Below, piece by piece: positions 35,696-44,078 of a DNA stretch of 64,000 nt. The translations under genes and the position numbers were made by a program. The stretch covers positions 62,001 through 126,000 of the forward strand of contig CAJUPB010000001.1 in the NCBI GenBank assembly GCA_910588155.1, given 5' to 3'. This DNA is from an uncultured Christensenellaceae bacterium. Lineage in GTDB: Bacteria; Bacillota; Clostridia; Christensenellales; Pumilibacteraceae. Each line of letters starts with the position of its first letter. Positions within the stretch are counted from its first letter, which is position 1. A model generated the notes under the pieces. The model searched no databases, had not been told where the DNA came from, and worked only from the letters and a program-made list of their open reading frames with translations.

Positions 35696-36913
35696 ATGGG
35701 AAGGAGATTAAGAATACCGTATGGATTTCAAGACCTTTTGCCAAAAGAGTGCTATGCCAAGAAACGTTTGGAAGCTGTGCTGACGGAAATATACGGCAGT
35801 TATGGCTACAATGAAGTCGAAACCCCGACCATAGAATACTATGATGCGTTTCACGACGTATATGCGCCCGACAAGTTAAAAAAAATGTTCAAGATGACGG
35901 ACAGCGACGGCAGCTTGTTGGCGCTGCGTCCCGATATAACGCTTCAAGTTTGTCGTATGGCTTCAAAACTCGACCTGAATTATCCTCAAAGACTGTTTTA
36001 TGCCGAAAACTGTTTCGAATATTTCGACAACGGAGATACTGCACGAAGCAGAGAGTTTGCGCAAGTCGGAGTCGAGCTGATAGGCGACAGCGGAATCGAC
36101 GGCGAGATAGAAATTATCACGCTGGCGGTTCAAAGCTTTTTGGCTTGCGGTCTTGTCGATTTTAAAATCGACATAGGGAACAACAATTTTTTTAAAGGAC
36201 TGATATCCGAAATCGGATTAAACAAAAAAGATATTGCGCAACTGACGGAATTTATCAATAAAAAAGATTTTTTTGCGATAGAGGTTTTTCTGCAAAGTAA
36301 AAAAATAGCTTCGGAATTTTGCGATAAATTATTGCTTTTGCCGTCGCTGTTCGGGGGTAGAGAGGTGTTTGCAAAAGCCGAATCTATTTGCAATAACAAA
36401 CTGTCGCTGTCAGCATTCGAGAATATCAAGACGTTATATGATGCACTTAAAGAAATCGGATATGAACAATATGTTTCGATAGATTTCGGAATGTTGCACG
36501 GGCTCGATTATTACAGCGGATTGGTGTTAAAGGGATACTCGAAAAATTTCGGGTTGTGTCTTTTGGACGGCGGCAGATATGACGGATTGTGTCCGTCTTT
36601 CGGATTTGACGGAAAAGCCGTAGGATTTGCAATCGGAGTCAAAAGATTACTGTCGGCTTTAAACGAAACAGGGAGGCAAGACAGCGTGCCGACAATTGAT
36701 TATGCTTATTTTTCAGACAATGCAGACAGAAAAACAGAAATGAGTTTCACGGAAATATTGCGCAAGAAAGGTTTTAGAGTATTAAAGATTTTTTGCAAAG
36801 ACAAATCGGCATTGTTTGAATATTGCAAGCAAAACAAAATACGAAATGCCTGTATTATTTATAACAAAGACATAATCGAATTCGGAGAGGAGGATATTTT
36901 ATGTCAGACATAG
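35696..36913 (+). CDS. hisZ: ATP phosphoribosyltransferase regulatory subunit HisZ
   Basis: This 405-residue protein is a histidyl-tRNA synthetase paralogue that activates the short HisG. The synthetase-like core shows GFQDLLPKE, TLQVCRMA, DNGDTARSREFAQVGVELIG and YYSGLVLKGY. I start at ATG 35696, with AAAGGAGC upstream; the frame is open further 5' but that stretch is the promoter. It lacks the anticodon-binding specificity of HisS, and hisG directly follows (13-nt overlap), which supports HisZ over HisS. Confidence 0.93.
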   Translation: MGRRLRIPYGFQDLLPKECYAKKRLEAVLTEIYGSYGYNEVETPTIEYYDAFHDVYAPDKLKKMFKMTDSDGSLLALRPDITLQVCRMASKLDLNYPQRLFYAENCFEYFDNGDTARSREFAQVGVELIGDSGIDGEIEIITLAVQSFLACGLVDFKIDIGNNNFFKGLISEIGLNKKDIAQLTEFINKKDFFAIEVFLQSKKIASEFCDKLLLLPSLFGGREVFAKAESICNNKLSLSAFENIKTLYDALKEIGYEQYVSIDFGMLHGLDYYSGLVLKGYSKNFGLCLLDGGRYDGLCPSFGFDGKAVGFAIGVKRLLSALNETGRQDSVPTIDYAYFSDNADRKTEMSFTEILRKKGFRVLKIFCKDKSALFEYCKQNKIRNACIIYNKDIIEFGEEDILCQT

Positions 36914-36916
36914 TAT
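36899..36916 (+). repeat. 18-base direct repeat, copy 1 (hisG start)
   Basis: TTATGTCAGACATAGTAT spans the hisG start codon and recurs exactly at 40756-40773. The core TGTCAGACA is a 9-base inverted repeat. Confidence 0.9.
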
Positions 36917-37527
36917 TTGCTTTACCCAAAGGACGATTGGCAGAGCGGGCAATCGAAGTCTTGGAAAAATGCGATATTGACTGCCGTTTCCTGAAATTCG
37001 ATACACGAGAGCTTGTATTGACGGATTCAAACAAGCAATATAAATTTATATTTGTCAAGCCTAGCGACGTTACTACTTACGTAGAACGCGGAGCCGCAGA
37101 TGTAGGGGTGGCAGGCAAAGACACGATTTTAGAACAAAATAAAGATATTTACGAGCTTATTGATTTGAAATTCGGCAAGTGCCGTATGTGTGTGGCGGGT
37201 TTCGAAAATGATAAAAAAACGTCTTACGGCAATTTAAAGGTTGCAACAAAGTATGAGCGAATCGCACGAGAGTTTTATGAGTCAAAAGGCGTTAATGTCG
37301 ATATTATCAAATTAAACGGCTCGGTTGAACTTGGTCCGATTGTCGGATTGTCTGACGTCATTGTGGATATAGTCGAAAGCGGAGCAACGCTGAAAGCCAA
37401 CGGACTGACGGTTTTAGAGGAAATTTTTTCGCTTTCGGCGAGGCTGGTTGTAAATAAAGTCAGTTTGAAAACCAAATCGGAACGCATTCTGCCGTTGGTA
37501 AAAAAGATATCGGAGGCAATAGTATGA
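36901..37527 (+). CDS. hisG: ATP phosphoribosyltransferase, short form
   Basis: This 208-residue catalytic subunit carries out the first step of histidine synthesis, joining PRPP and ATP. The short form lacks the C-terminal regulatory domain and needs HisZ. Motifs include ALPKGRLAERAIEVLE, VKPSDVTTYVERGAADVG and the PRPP loop IVDIVESGATLKANGL. Its 5' end contains an 18-base string that recurs upstream of comEC. Overlaps hisD by 4 nt. Confidence 0.97.
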   Translation: MSDIVFALPKGRLAERAIEVLEKCDIDCRFLKFDTRELVLTDSNKQYKFIFVKPSDVTTYVERGAADVGVAGKDTILEQNKDIYELIDLKFGKCRMCVAGFENDKKTSYGNLKVATKYERIAREFYESKGVNVDIIKLNGSVELGPIVGLSDVIVDIVESGATLKANGLTVLEEIFSLSARLVVNKVSLKTKSERILPLVKKISEAIV

Positions 37528-38801
37528 TTTTAACGGTCAAATCGGGCGAGAACACGGAAATACTGTTTAATCGAGCGCGTAAAGCACACGAAAAAATCAG
37601 CGCGGACGTAAAAGATATTGTTTCGGCGGTCAAAAACCAAGGCGACAAAGCTGTTTTGGAATATACCGAAAAGTTTGACGGCGTAAAACTCGATTCGGAG
37701 AACTTGCTCGTAACCGAAAGCGAATTTGCGGCAGCTTATTCAAGCATTGACGACGCCACTTTGCAAGCCTTGAAGAAAGCCAAAGAAAATATTTTTAAAT
37801 ATAATGAAAGACAAATTAGAACCTCTCGGCTTTTAACTTCGGACGGAATTACCACCGGGTATATTGTCAAACCCGTAAAAAGAGCGGGAATTTATGTTCC
37901 CGGCGGAAAAGCCGCATATCCGAGTACTGTTCTTATGTGTGCGATTCCCGCAGTTGTCGCAGGGGTCGGTGAAATAATAATGTGTACACCTTGCGCAAGC
38001 GGAAAAATAAATTCCCTGACGCTGGCGGCTGCCCGCGAATGCGGTATAAAGCAAGTATTTAAAATAGGAGGAGCACAGGCAATTGCCGCTATGGCTTATG
38101 GAACGAAAAGTATTCCGAAAGTGAACGTTATAAGCGGCCCCGGCAATATTTTTGTGGCGTCCGCAAAACGAGAGGTCTACGGCGAAGTCGGTATAGATAT
38201 GATAGCGGGACCGAGCGAAATACTGATTATAGCAGATGACAGCGCAAATGCGGATTTTGTGGCGGCAGATATGCTTTCGCAAGCGGAACACGACGAAATG
38301 GCAATGAGTATGCTTATTACCGACAGCGAAAAACTTGCAAGCGAAGTGCAAAGGCAATTGAGCAAACAGATTGCAAAGCTTCCCAGACGCCAAATAGCCG
38401 AAACTGCTTTGAATAATTACGGCGCTATCGTTATAACGGAATCTGTTTCGGAAGCTGTAAAACTGGCCAACAAAGTTGCGCCGGAACACTTGGAGTTATG
38501 TGTGAAAAATCCAAACATAGTTCTTGACGATATTGAAAATGCGGGCGCCGTATTCATAGGGAATTATTCACCCGAACCGTTGGGAGACTATTATGCAGGA
38601 CCCAACCACGTTTTACCCACGGGAGGCGCGGCAATGTACGCATCTTCGCTAGGTGTAGACAATTACATAAAAAAAATAAGCATTATAAACTATGAAAAAC
38701 AAGCCTTGAAAAATGTCGGCGACACCATTATAAAATTGGCGGAAGCAGAGGGGCTCTCGGCGCACGCAAGCGCGATAAGATGCAGAATTGCGGAGGAATG
38801 A
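37524..38801 (+). CDS. hisD: Histidinol dehydrogenase
   Basis: This 425-residue zinc enzyme oxidises histidinol to histidine in two NAD-dependent steps, the end of the pathway. Typical segments are RAGIYVPGGKAAYPSTVLM, VNVISGPGNIFVASAKR, GIDMIAGPSEILI and AEHDEMAMS, plus GPNHVLPTGG near the end. ATGA overlap with hisG; hisB follows 3 nt later. Confidence 0.98.
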   Translation: MILTVKSGENTEILFNRARKAHEKISADVKDIVSAVKNQGDKAVLEYTEKFDGVKLDSENLLVTESEFAAAYSSIDDATLQALKKAKENIFKYNERQIRTSRLLTSDGITTGYIVKPVKRAGIYVPGGKAAYPSTVLMCAIPAVVAGVGEIIMCTPCASGKINSLTLAAARECGIKQVFKIGGAQAIAAMAYGTKSIPKVNVISGPGNIFVASAKREVYGEVGIDMIAGPSEILIIADDSANADFVAADMLSQAEHDEMAMSMLITDSEKLASEVQRQLSKQIAKLPRRQIAETALNNYGAIVITESVSEAVKLANKVAPEHLELCVKNPNIVLDDIENAGAVFIGNYSPEPLGDYYAGPNHVLPTGGAAMYASSLGVDNYIKKISIINYEKQALKNVGDTIIKLAEAEGLSAHASAIRCRIAEE

Positions 38802-38804
38802 TTT

Positions 38805-39383
38805 ATGAGATTTGCGGAATTAAACAGAACGACAAATGAAACAAAAATAGATATGTCGCTAAACTTGGATGGAAACGGACGAGCCGAAATTGACACCGGA
38901 ATCGGATTTTTTAATCATATGCTGGAACTGTTTGCTCACCACGGCAAGTTTGATTTAACGGTGAAATGTAAAGGCGATATCGATGTTGACGGACACCATA
39001 CTGTGGAAGATATAGGCATCGTTATCGGAAAATTATTGGTAAAAACCGCAAACGATAAAAAGGGAATAGCTCGTTATGCTTGTAGCTATGTGCCTATGGA
39101 CGAAAGTCTGTGCCGCACCGTAGTAGATTTCGGAGGTAGACCATTTCTGTCTTTCAATGCGGAAATATGCGGAACTTGCGGTGATTTCGATGCTTCTTTG
39201 ACGGAAGAATTTCTCCGAGCGGTTGTAAGTTACGGTATGTTTACAATGCACGTCGACTTGATAAGAGGCAAAAACTTACATCATAAAATCGAGGCAATTT
39301 TCAAATCGTTTGCAAAAGCCTTATCTTCGTCTCTTACCGTAATGGGCGGCACAATACCAAGCAGTAAGGGGGTTATAGAATAA
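38805..39383 (+). CDS. hisB: Imidazoleglycerol-phosphate dehydratase
   Basis: This 192-residue monofunctional dehydratase has the metal-binding repeats FFNHMLELFAHHG, DGHHTVEDIG and NLHHKIEAIFK. It lacks the N-terminal histidinol-phosphatase domain of the enterobacterial fusion. Start ATG after GCGGAGGAATG; stop overlaps the hisA ATG (TAATG). Confidence 0.97.
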   Translation: MRFAELNRTTNETKIDMSLNLDGNGRAEIDTGIGFFNHMLELFAHHGKFDLTVKCKGDIDVDGHHTVEDIGIVIGKLLVKTANDKKGIARYACSYVPMDESLCRTVVDFGGRPFLSFNAEICGTCGDFDASLTEEFLRAVVSYGMFTMHVDLIRGKNLHHKIEAIFKSFAKALSSSLTVMGGTIPSSKGVIE

Positions 39384-40099
39384 TGATTGTATTTCCCGCA
39401 ATTGACGTTTTAAACGAATGTGCCGTCAGATTAATCAACGGTGATTATAGCAGGTATAAAATATACGGGAATCCTATCGAAACAGCCGATAAATGGGAGA
39501 GTCTGGGGGCGGAATATATTCATATAGTTGATTTAAACGGCGCTCGCGGAGAACGAACAAAAAACATAAATATCATTAAACATATTGCACGTTCAAGCAA
39601 ATGCAAGATTCAAGTGGGCGGTGGAATACGAAGTATGTCTGACATAGAACACTATTTTGATAATAATGTTGAAAGAATTGTGCTGGGAAGCGCCTGTATC
39701 GAAAATCCCGAATTTGTTCGCGATGCCGTAAATAAATTCGGGAGTGAGCGAATTATCTGCGGAATAGATTTCCGATGCGGAAAGGTTGCCACGAACGGTT
39801 GGCTAAAACAAAGCAGCAAAACCGCGGAAAGCGTATGCAAGGAGATGAGGCGATTGGGCGTCACTACCGCTATATGTACGGATATAGCGCGCGACGGAAT
39901 TCTTTCGGGAGTAAATATCGAGCAGATTGTTTCGTTGGCTCAACTTGTCGGTTTGAAAATAATTGCAAGCGGCGGAGTATGCTCTCTCAACGACATAGAA
40001 TTATTGAAGCAAAACGGCATTGACGGTGTAATCGTAGGGAAAGCGCTTTATGAAAACAGATTTTCATTGAATGAAGCTCTTTGTATCGCAAAAGAATGA
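39383..40099 (+). CDS. hisA: ProFAR isomerase HisA
   Basis: This 238-residue TIM barrel isomerises ProFAR to PRFAR. Key features are FPAIDVLNECAVRLINGDY with the first catalytic Asp, VGGGIRSM, the second-half catalytic segment ICTDIARDGILSGVN and IASGGVCSLNDIE. hisH and hisF, which normally follow or precede hisA, are absent here, so they must be encoded elsewhere if histidine is made. Confidence 0.96.
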   Translation: MIVFPAIDVLNECAVRLINGDYSRYKIYGNPIETADKWESLGAEYIHIVDLNGARGERTKNINIIKHIARSSKCKIQVGGGIRSMSDIEHYFDNNVERIVLGSACIENPEFVRDAVNKFGSERIICGIDFRCGKVATNGWLKQSSKTAESVCKEMRRLGVTTAICTDIARDGILSGVNIEQIVSLAQLVGLKIIASGGVCSLNDIELLKQNGIDGVIVGKALYENRFSLNEALCIAKE

Positions 40100-40108
40100 G
40101 AGGTAAAT

Positions 40109-40747
40109 ATGTTTGACATCGAAAGTATTAAATTTGACAAAAACGGACTTGTTCCGGCAATAGCCGTAAACGCATATACAAACGAGGTTTTAATGCAAGC
40201 GTTTATGAACAAAACTTCTTTAAAGTTAACTATTGACACCGGGGAGGCTTATTATTTCAGTCGCAGCAGAAATAAGCTGTGGCATAAAGGCGAAACAAGC
40301 GGGCATATTCAAAAAGTTGTTTCGATTTCATCGGATTGCGACAACGATTCGATACTCTTGCGCGTTATTCAAATCGGTGCTGCGTGCCATACGGGAAATT
40401 ATACTTGCTTTTTTAATAACAAACAAGATTTTTGCGATGTTCCGAATTTCAACGTATTACAAAGAGAAATAAATATCATAAAAGAGCGCAAGAGCAATCC
40501 GACCGATGGGGCATATACTAATTATTTGCTCAATTCCGGAAAAGAGAAAATTTGCAAAAAAGTCGGAGAGGAAGCTGCCGAATGCGTGATTGCTGCAATG
40601 AAGGGCGACAACCGAGAACTTGCCTGCGAAATTTCCGATTTACTTTATCACATAATGGTACTTATGGAGTGCGAAAATCTTTCAATGTCGGATATTCTTA
40701 AAGTTATGAAACAAAGGCAAGACAATGTAAGAAAAAAGAATTATTAG
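40109..40747 (+). CDS. hisIE: Bifunctional phosphoribosyl-AMP cyclohydrolase/PR-ATP pyrophosphatase
   Basis: This 212-residue fusion has HisI at the N terminus (about 1-110, with TGEAYYFSRSRNKLWHKGE, SDCDNDSILLRV and the zinc Cys in GAACHTGNYTCFF) and HisE at the C terminus (about 115-212, with KKVGEEAAECVIAAMKGD and CEISDLLYH). It performs the second and third pathway steps and closes the his operon. AGAGGTAAAT precedes the ATG. Confidence 0.96.
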   Translation: MFDIESIKFDKNGLVPAIAVNAYTNEVLMQAFMNKTSLKLTIDTGEAYYFSRSRNKLWHKGETSGHIQKVVSISSDCDNDSILLRVIQIGAACHTGNYTCFFNNKQDFCDVPNFNVLQREINIIKERKSNPTDGAYTNYLLNSGKEKICKKVGEEAAECVIAAMKGDNRELACEISDLLYHIMVLMECENLSMSDILKVMKQRQDNVRKKNY

Positions 40748-40755
40748 GTTGTATA

Positions 40756-40773
40756 TTATGTCAGACATAGTAT
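40756..40773 (+). repeat. 18-base direct repeat, copy 2 (between hisIE and comEC)
   Basis: Exact copy of 36899-36916, here followed by a stop after eight codons. It lies in the 44-nt gap before comEC, just upstream of GTGAGGTAG, the likely comEC ribosome site. It may be a duplication scar of hisG or a shared operator. Confidence 0.9.
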
Positions 40774-40791
40774 ATGTGAGGTAGGCTACAA

Positions 40792-42924
40792 ATGAGGGTA
40801 GTGAATTACAGAACTTTTTTATATGCCGCAATCAATGTACTTATAGCAGCATTTTTTGCGATTGCCACAGCTTTAAACGTGGTATTGGGAGTGATTTTAT
40901 TTATTGCCCTTATTATCACAAACCTTATTTTGGTTATTGTTTTACGAAAGAAAACAAAGTGCGCAATCGGCAGCGGCATTTCCGCCGTTTTGCTTGCAAT
41001 AATGCTTTTGGTTACGGTTTTCACGGTAAATGTGAATTATGCCGAAATCGATTATAGATTGGCGCACGATGTACACGGAAAAGTTTATTCTGTTCAATAC
41101 AGCGGAAACGAATGTTTGATTGTTATAGATGGCTTATCCATTGACGGCACAGCTTGTAAGGGCAAAATGAAACTTTACGTCGAAACAGAATTAGCCGACA
41201 AATTAGAATTTTTGCAAGACGATTATGAAATAGTATTTGCCGATGTCATAAATAAAGTAAATTTGGTCGACGGTTTTTTAAATCCGATTGTTGCAAACGA
41301 CGGGATACGTTATACAGCTTATTTGCAATCCGAACAAGTAGAATACATTCCCGTCAAGCTAAAACCGTTGACATCATTTCGCATAAAGTTGAAAAATGCT
41401 TTGATTGACTTTATGGGTCTCAAATACGGGAATATCGCTTACGGCATTCTCACAGGCAACCGAAGCGGTATCGATTCGCAAACATTGTCATATTTCAGCG
41501 CGGCAGGGTTGGGACACATTCTCGCCGTTTCCGGACTTCATATAGGATTTTTAATTTCCGCGATAATGATTTTGATGAAGAAGCTGTCTGCGAAAATAAA
41601 AGTTCCGATTGCTGCGGCAATAATGGTTTTGTATGCTGTTTTCGCAGGTTTTTCGGCATCAGTATTGCGTGCGGCAATAATGAGCTCAATAGGAATGATT
41701 ACGATTATCAACGGTCAGCGCTCGGATTTATTGAACAATCTTTCACTTGCTTTTTCCGTTCTGTTGGCTTTTTCACCGTTTGCTTTGTTCGATGCGGGTT
41801 TCATAATGAGCTTTTCCGCCGTATTCGGAATCGCCTGTTTCGGCAATATATTTAATCGTATGCTTCAAAAGATTCGCGTTCCTCGCTTTTTGGCATCGGC
41901 TATTTCTGTATCCGCAGCGGCACAATTGGGAATTACGCCGTGTTTGTTATTCTATTTTCATTCTTTGCCGCTCTATTCGGTTTTGGCCAATATCGTGCTT
42001 ATGCCGCTGATAATGCTTGCATTTATAAGCCTGCTTATAACTTCGGTAATAACGATGTTAATCGGCAGCGGAGTTGTTTTGATTGTTCCGCAAACATTTC
42101 TGATAATGCTTGACGGCTCCGCAAAATTTGCAGCAAGTTTGCCGCTTTCTCAATTAACTATTTTTGTAGGCGCCGCCGTATTTTTTTTGCTTCCTTGCTA
42201 TTTTTTGATAAGCGGATATTTTATGTTACCGAAGTTTAAATTTTTGCTGAACATCGGAGTTATAGTTTGTTGCATAATTTTAGGATTTTCCAGCGTGACA
42301 ACTCTTAACATTAAAAATTCGGTAATACCTATTAACACTTTTAATGACGTCAGCAGTGTTGTTTTTTACGAAGACAAAACACTTATTGTAGGCGATTGCA
42401 AAAATTCTTCTTCAATAAAACGTTTATTGAACAAATATTTTATCGCAAAAGTTGACGGGATATATCTTACATCCGTCAGCGAGCAGACCGCACAGACATT
42501 GATAGATTTAAAAAGCACGCTTAAATTCGGCACGGTTTACTGCCCGTATACAAAAGACGCGAACGGTCTTGCTACACTGGCGGAAAACAATGTCGAAGTA
42601 ATTGTCTTCGAAAGTGTCGATAAGCTTCCGGACATAAATCACGTGTACTTCGAAAGTAAATTTATCGGTTATGACATAGAGATAGCTGAAAACAGAAAGC
42701 TGTTGTTTTTACCGCACAAATCAGACTATTCCAAATTAGACTCTTCCATAATAAACGAAACTGCGATAATTCGATGCAAGACCTTTACAGGACATTTTGA
42801 CGACAGAATCTTTCTGACAAATTTTTCTTTGAAAAATATATATGAGGACAATAAATATATTTACAGTTTGAAAAACTGCGGCAATTATGTTTTCGATTAC
42901 AAAGAGGGGAAAGTATACAAATAA
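40792..42924 (+). CDS. comEC: ComEC/Rec2-like DNA uptake channel with degenerate C-terminal domain
   Basis: This 710-residue membrane protein starts with helices and a DUF4131-like OB region (about 1-190). The competence domain follows (about 215-500), with TGNRSGID, GLGHILAVSGLHIGFL and many hydrophobic helices. Residues about 520-710 occupy the place of the metallo-beta-lactamase-like domain, but the expected HxHxDH metal motif is absent; TSVSEQTAQTLIDL stands there. In the family ComEC transports single-stranded DNA into the cell, and the C-terminal domain is proposed to degrade the other strand. This copy may transport without degrading. comEA is not in the window. Confidence 0.85.
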   Translation: MRVVNYRTFLYAAINVLIAAFFAIATALNVVLGVILFIALIITNLILVIVLRKKTKCAIGSGISAVLLAIMLLVTVFTVNVNYAEIDYRLAHDVHGKVYSVQYSGNECLIVIDGLSIDGTACKGKMKLYVETELADKLEFLQDDYEIVFADVINKVNLVDGFLNPIVANDGIRYTAYLQSEQVEYIPVKLKPLTSFRIKLKNALIDFMGLKYGNIAYGILTGNRSGIDSQTLSYFSAAGLGHILAVSGLHIGFLISAIMILMKKLSAKIKVPIAAAIMVLYAVFAGFSASVLRAAIMSSIGMITIINGQRSDLLNNLSLAFSVLLAFSPFALFDAGFIMSFSAVFGIACFGNIFNRMLQKIRVPRFLASAISVSAAAQLGITPCLLFYFHSLPLYSVLANIVLMPLIMLAFISLLITSVITMLIGSGVVLIVPQTFLIMLDGSAKFAASLPLSQLTIFVGAAVFFLLPCYFLISGYFMLPKFKFLLNIGVIVCCIILGFSSVTTLNIKNSVIPINTFNDVSSVVFYEDKTLIVGDCKNSSSIKRLLNKYFIAKVDGIYLTSVSEQTAQTLIDLKSTLKFGTVYCPYTKDANGLATLAENNVEVIVFESVDKLPDINHVYFESKFIGYDIEIAENRKLLFLPHKSDYSKLDSSIINETAIIRCKTFTGHFDDRIFLTNFSLKNIYEDNKYIYSLKNCGNYVFDYKEGKVYK

Positions 42925-42927
42925 TTT

Positions 42928-42954
42928 CAGAAAAACAAAAAAAATTTCTGTTTT
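42928..42954 (+). terminator. Weak terminator after comEC
   Basis: CAGAAA (42928-42933) can pair with TTTCTG (42945-42950), followed by TTTTATT. The stem is short and AT-rich, so termination may be inefficient. Confidence 0.4.
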
Positions 42955-42968
42955 ATTCGTTATTTTTC

Positions 42969-42997
42969 TTGACATATTTTAAACTTTATTGTATATT
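42969..42997 (+). promoter_or_regulatory. Promoter of the tRNA array
   Basis: TTGACA (42969-42974), 17 bases, TATATT (42992-42997), about 36 bases before the first tRNA. No other promoter is visible between the tRNA genes, so the six are probably one transcript. Confidence 0.8.
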
Positions 42998-43032
42998 GAT
43001 TGAGTCAGCCTTTTTCGGCACTAATACTTTGA

Positions 43033-43109
43033 GGGCCTTTAGCTCAGTTGGTCAGAGCAGCCGGCTCATAACCGGCTTGTCCGGGGTTCAAGTCCCTGAA
43101 GGCCCACCA
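43033..43109 (+). tRNA. tRNA with CAT anticodon (elongator Met or lysidine-type Ile2)
   Basis: Acceptor GGGCCTT pairs with AAGGCCC, D-loop AGCTCAGTTGGTCAGAGC, anticodon loop CTCATAA, T-loop GGTTCAAGTCC, encoded CCA. It is not an initiator because the 1-72 pair is matched and the anticodon stem lacks the GGG/CCC pattern. Met versus Ile2 cannot be decided without covariance scoring; the acceptor and CTCATAA loop look more like Ile2. Confidence 0.93.
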
Positions 43110-43131
43110 CTAATTTAATACAAGCCATTGT

Positions 43132-43208
43132 GGCCTGGTAGTTCAGATGGTTAGAACGCTAGCCTGTCACGCTAGAGGTCGAGGGTTCGAGTCCCTTCCA
43201 GGTCGCCA
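43132..43208 (+). tRNA. tRNA-Asp (GTC)
   Basis: Acceptor GGCCTGG with CCAGGTC (one G-T), anticodon loop CTGTCAC, T-loop GGTTCGAGTCC, encoded CCA. Confidence 0.96.
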
Positions 43209-43215
43209 TTTTTTT

Positions 43216-43291
43216 GCCTTGATAGCTCAGTCGGTAGAGCAAGGGACTGAAAATCCCTGTGTCGGTGGTTCGATTCCGCCTCAAGGCACCA
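43216..43291 (+). tRNA. tRNA-Phe (GAA)
   Basis: Acceptor GCCTTGA with TCAAGGC, anticodon loop CTGAAAA, T-loop GGTTCGATTCC, encoded CCA. Confidence 0.96.
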
Positions 43292-43298
43292 CTGTTTC

Positions 43299-43374
43299 GC
43301 CGAAGTAGCTCAATCGGTAGAGCAACTGACTTGTAATCAGTAGGTTGCGGGTTCAAGTCCCATCTTCGGCTCCA
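43299..43374 (+). tRNA. tRNA-Thr (TGT)
   Basis: Acceptor GCCGAAG with CTTCGGC, anticodon loop CTTGTAA, T-loop GGTTCAAGTCC, encoded CCA. Confidence 0.96.
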
Positions 43375-43404
43375 ATACTTCGCGCCCTCTTATCAGGAAA
43401 ATAT

Positions 43405-43489
<85 letters not shown>

Positions 43490-43531
43490 AACGCCATATA
43501 TAGAGTTGGGCTATGTAGGGCGTTTTTGTTT

Positions 43532-43620
43532 GGAAGCGTATCGAAGTGGTCATAACGGCCCGCACTCGAAATGCGGTAACCCGCAAGGGTTCGTGAGTTC
43601 GAATCTCACCGCTTCCGCCA
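43532..43620 (+). tRNA. tRNA-Ser (CGA)
   Basis: Acceptor GGAAGCG with CGCTTCC, anticodon loop CTCGAAA, long variable arm with the TAACCCGCAAGGGTT hairpin, T-loop AGTTCGAATCT, encoded CCA. It is the last tRNA of the array and lies at the edge of the composition change, so its 3' end is a candidate attachment site. Confidence 0.95.
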
Positions 43621-43627
43621 AAATTTT

Positions 43628-43666
43628 TGTCGCATTTTGTTGAAAGATAGAGTGCGACATTTTTTG
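43628..43666 (+). terminator. Terminator of the tRNA array
   Basis: TGTCGCA (43628-43634) pairs with TGCGACA (43653-43659), extended by A-T pairs outside, and is followed by TTTTTTG. It lies 8 nt after the CCA of tRNA-Ser. Confidence 0.78.
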
Positions 43667-43716
43667 TTCTGTTTTTTATTATTCTCTCATATGCATTAGG
43701 TGGGAGAGATTGTCAG

Positions 43717-43859
43717 ATGAAATATAAAAAATTTATATTTGTTTTGCGATGCACTTTATCGTATTATTAATCGGTTGCGGAAACAATTTGATAGAGATAG
43801 ATAACAACGAATTTGTTAAAGATGAAATAGAAGGTTTGCGTTCCATAGGGAGAATATGA
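43717..43859 (+). pseudogene. Frameshifted small lipoprotein gene
   Basis: From ATG 43717 the frame reads MKYKKFIFVLRCT, then hits a stop after 17 codons. One frame over, from 43755, it continues FIVLLIGCGNN and runs 34 codons to TGA. Joined, they give a typical lipoprotein signal peptide with lipobox LLIGC and a short mature part. A ribosome site GGGAGAG precedes the ATG. A single-base change near 43745-43755 would restore the frame. The mature part is only about 30 residues, so it may also be truncated. A sequencing error is the alternative. Confidence 0.6.
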
Positions 43860-43916
43860 AAAACAATAAATATCAATCGAACGCACCTAAAAGGACAAGT
43901 CAAGGTAACAATGTAA

Positions 43917-43946
43917 TTGGAATAGCAGAAGCTGTTCCAATTTTTT
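43917..43946 (+). terminator. Intrinsic terminator upstream of glnN
   Basis: TTGGAATAGC (43917-43926) pairs with GCTGTTCCAA (43931-43940) around AGAA, followed by six T. It ends the lipoprotein transcript, or an unannotated short RNA, and insulates the glnN promoter. The surrounding 43860-44009 stretch shows no coding sequence. Confidence 0.85.
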
Positions 43947-44009
43947 ATGATATAATGTGAGCTTATATCAAAGACTAAAATATACAAATCTCAAGTGTAT
44001 GCCTATTGA

Positions 44010-44038
44010 TTGACATTATATTATAGTGTGATTATACT
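44010..44038 (+). promoter_or_regulatory. Promoter of glnN
   Basis: TTGACA (44010-44015), 17 bases, TATACT (44033-44038). The leader is about 35 nt with AAAGGAG at 44066-44072 before the ATG. No inverted-repeat operator of the GlnR type was recognised. Confidence 0.85.
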
Positions 44039-44078
44039 TAATACCGTAAAATAAAAACAGTCTGAAAGGAGTAAACAA

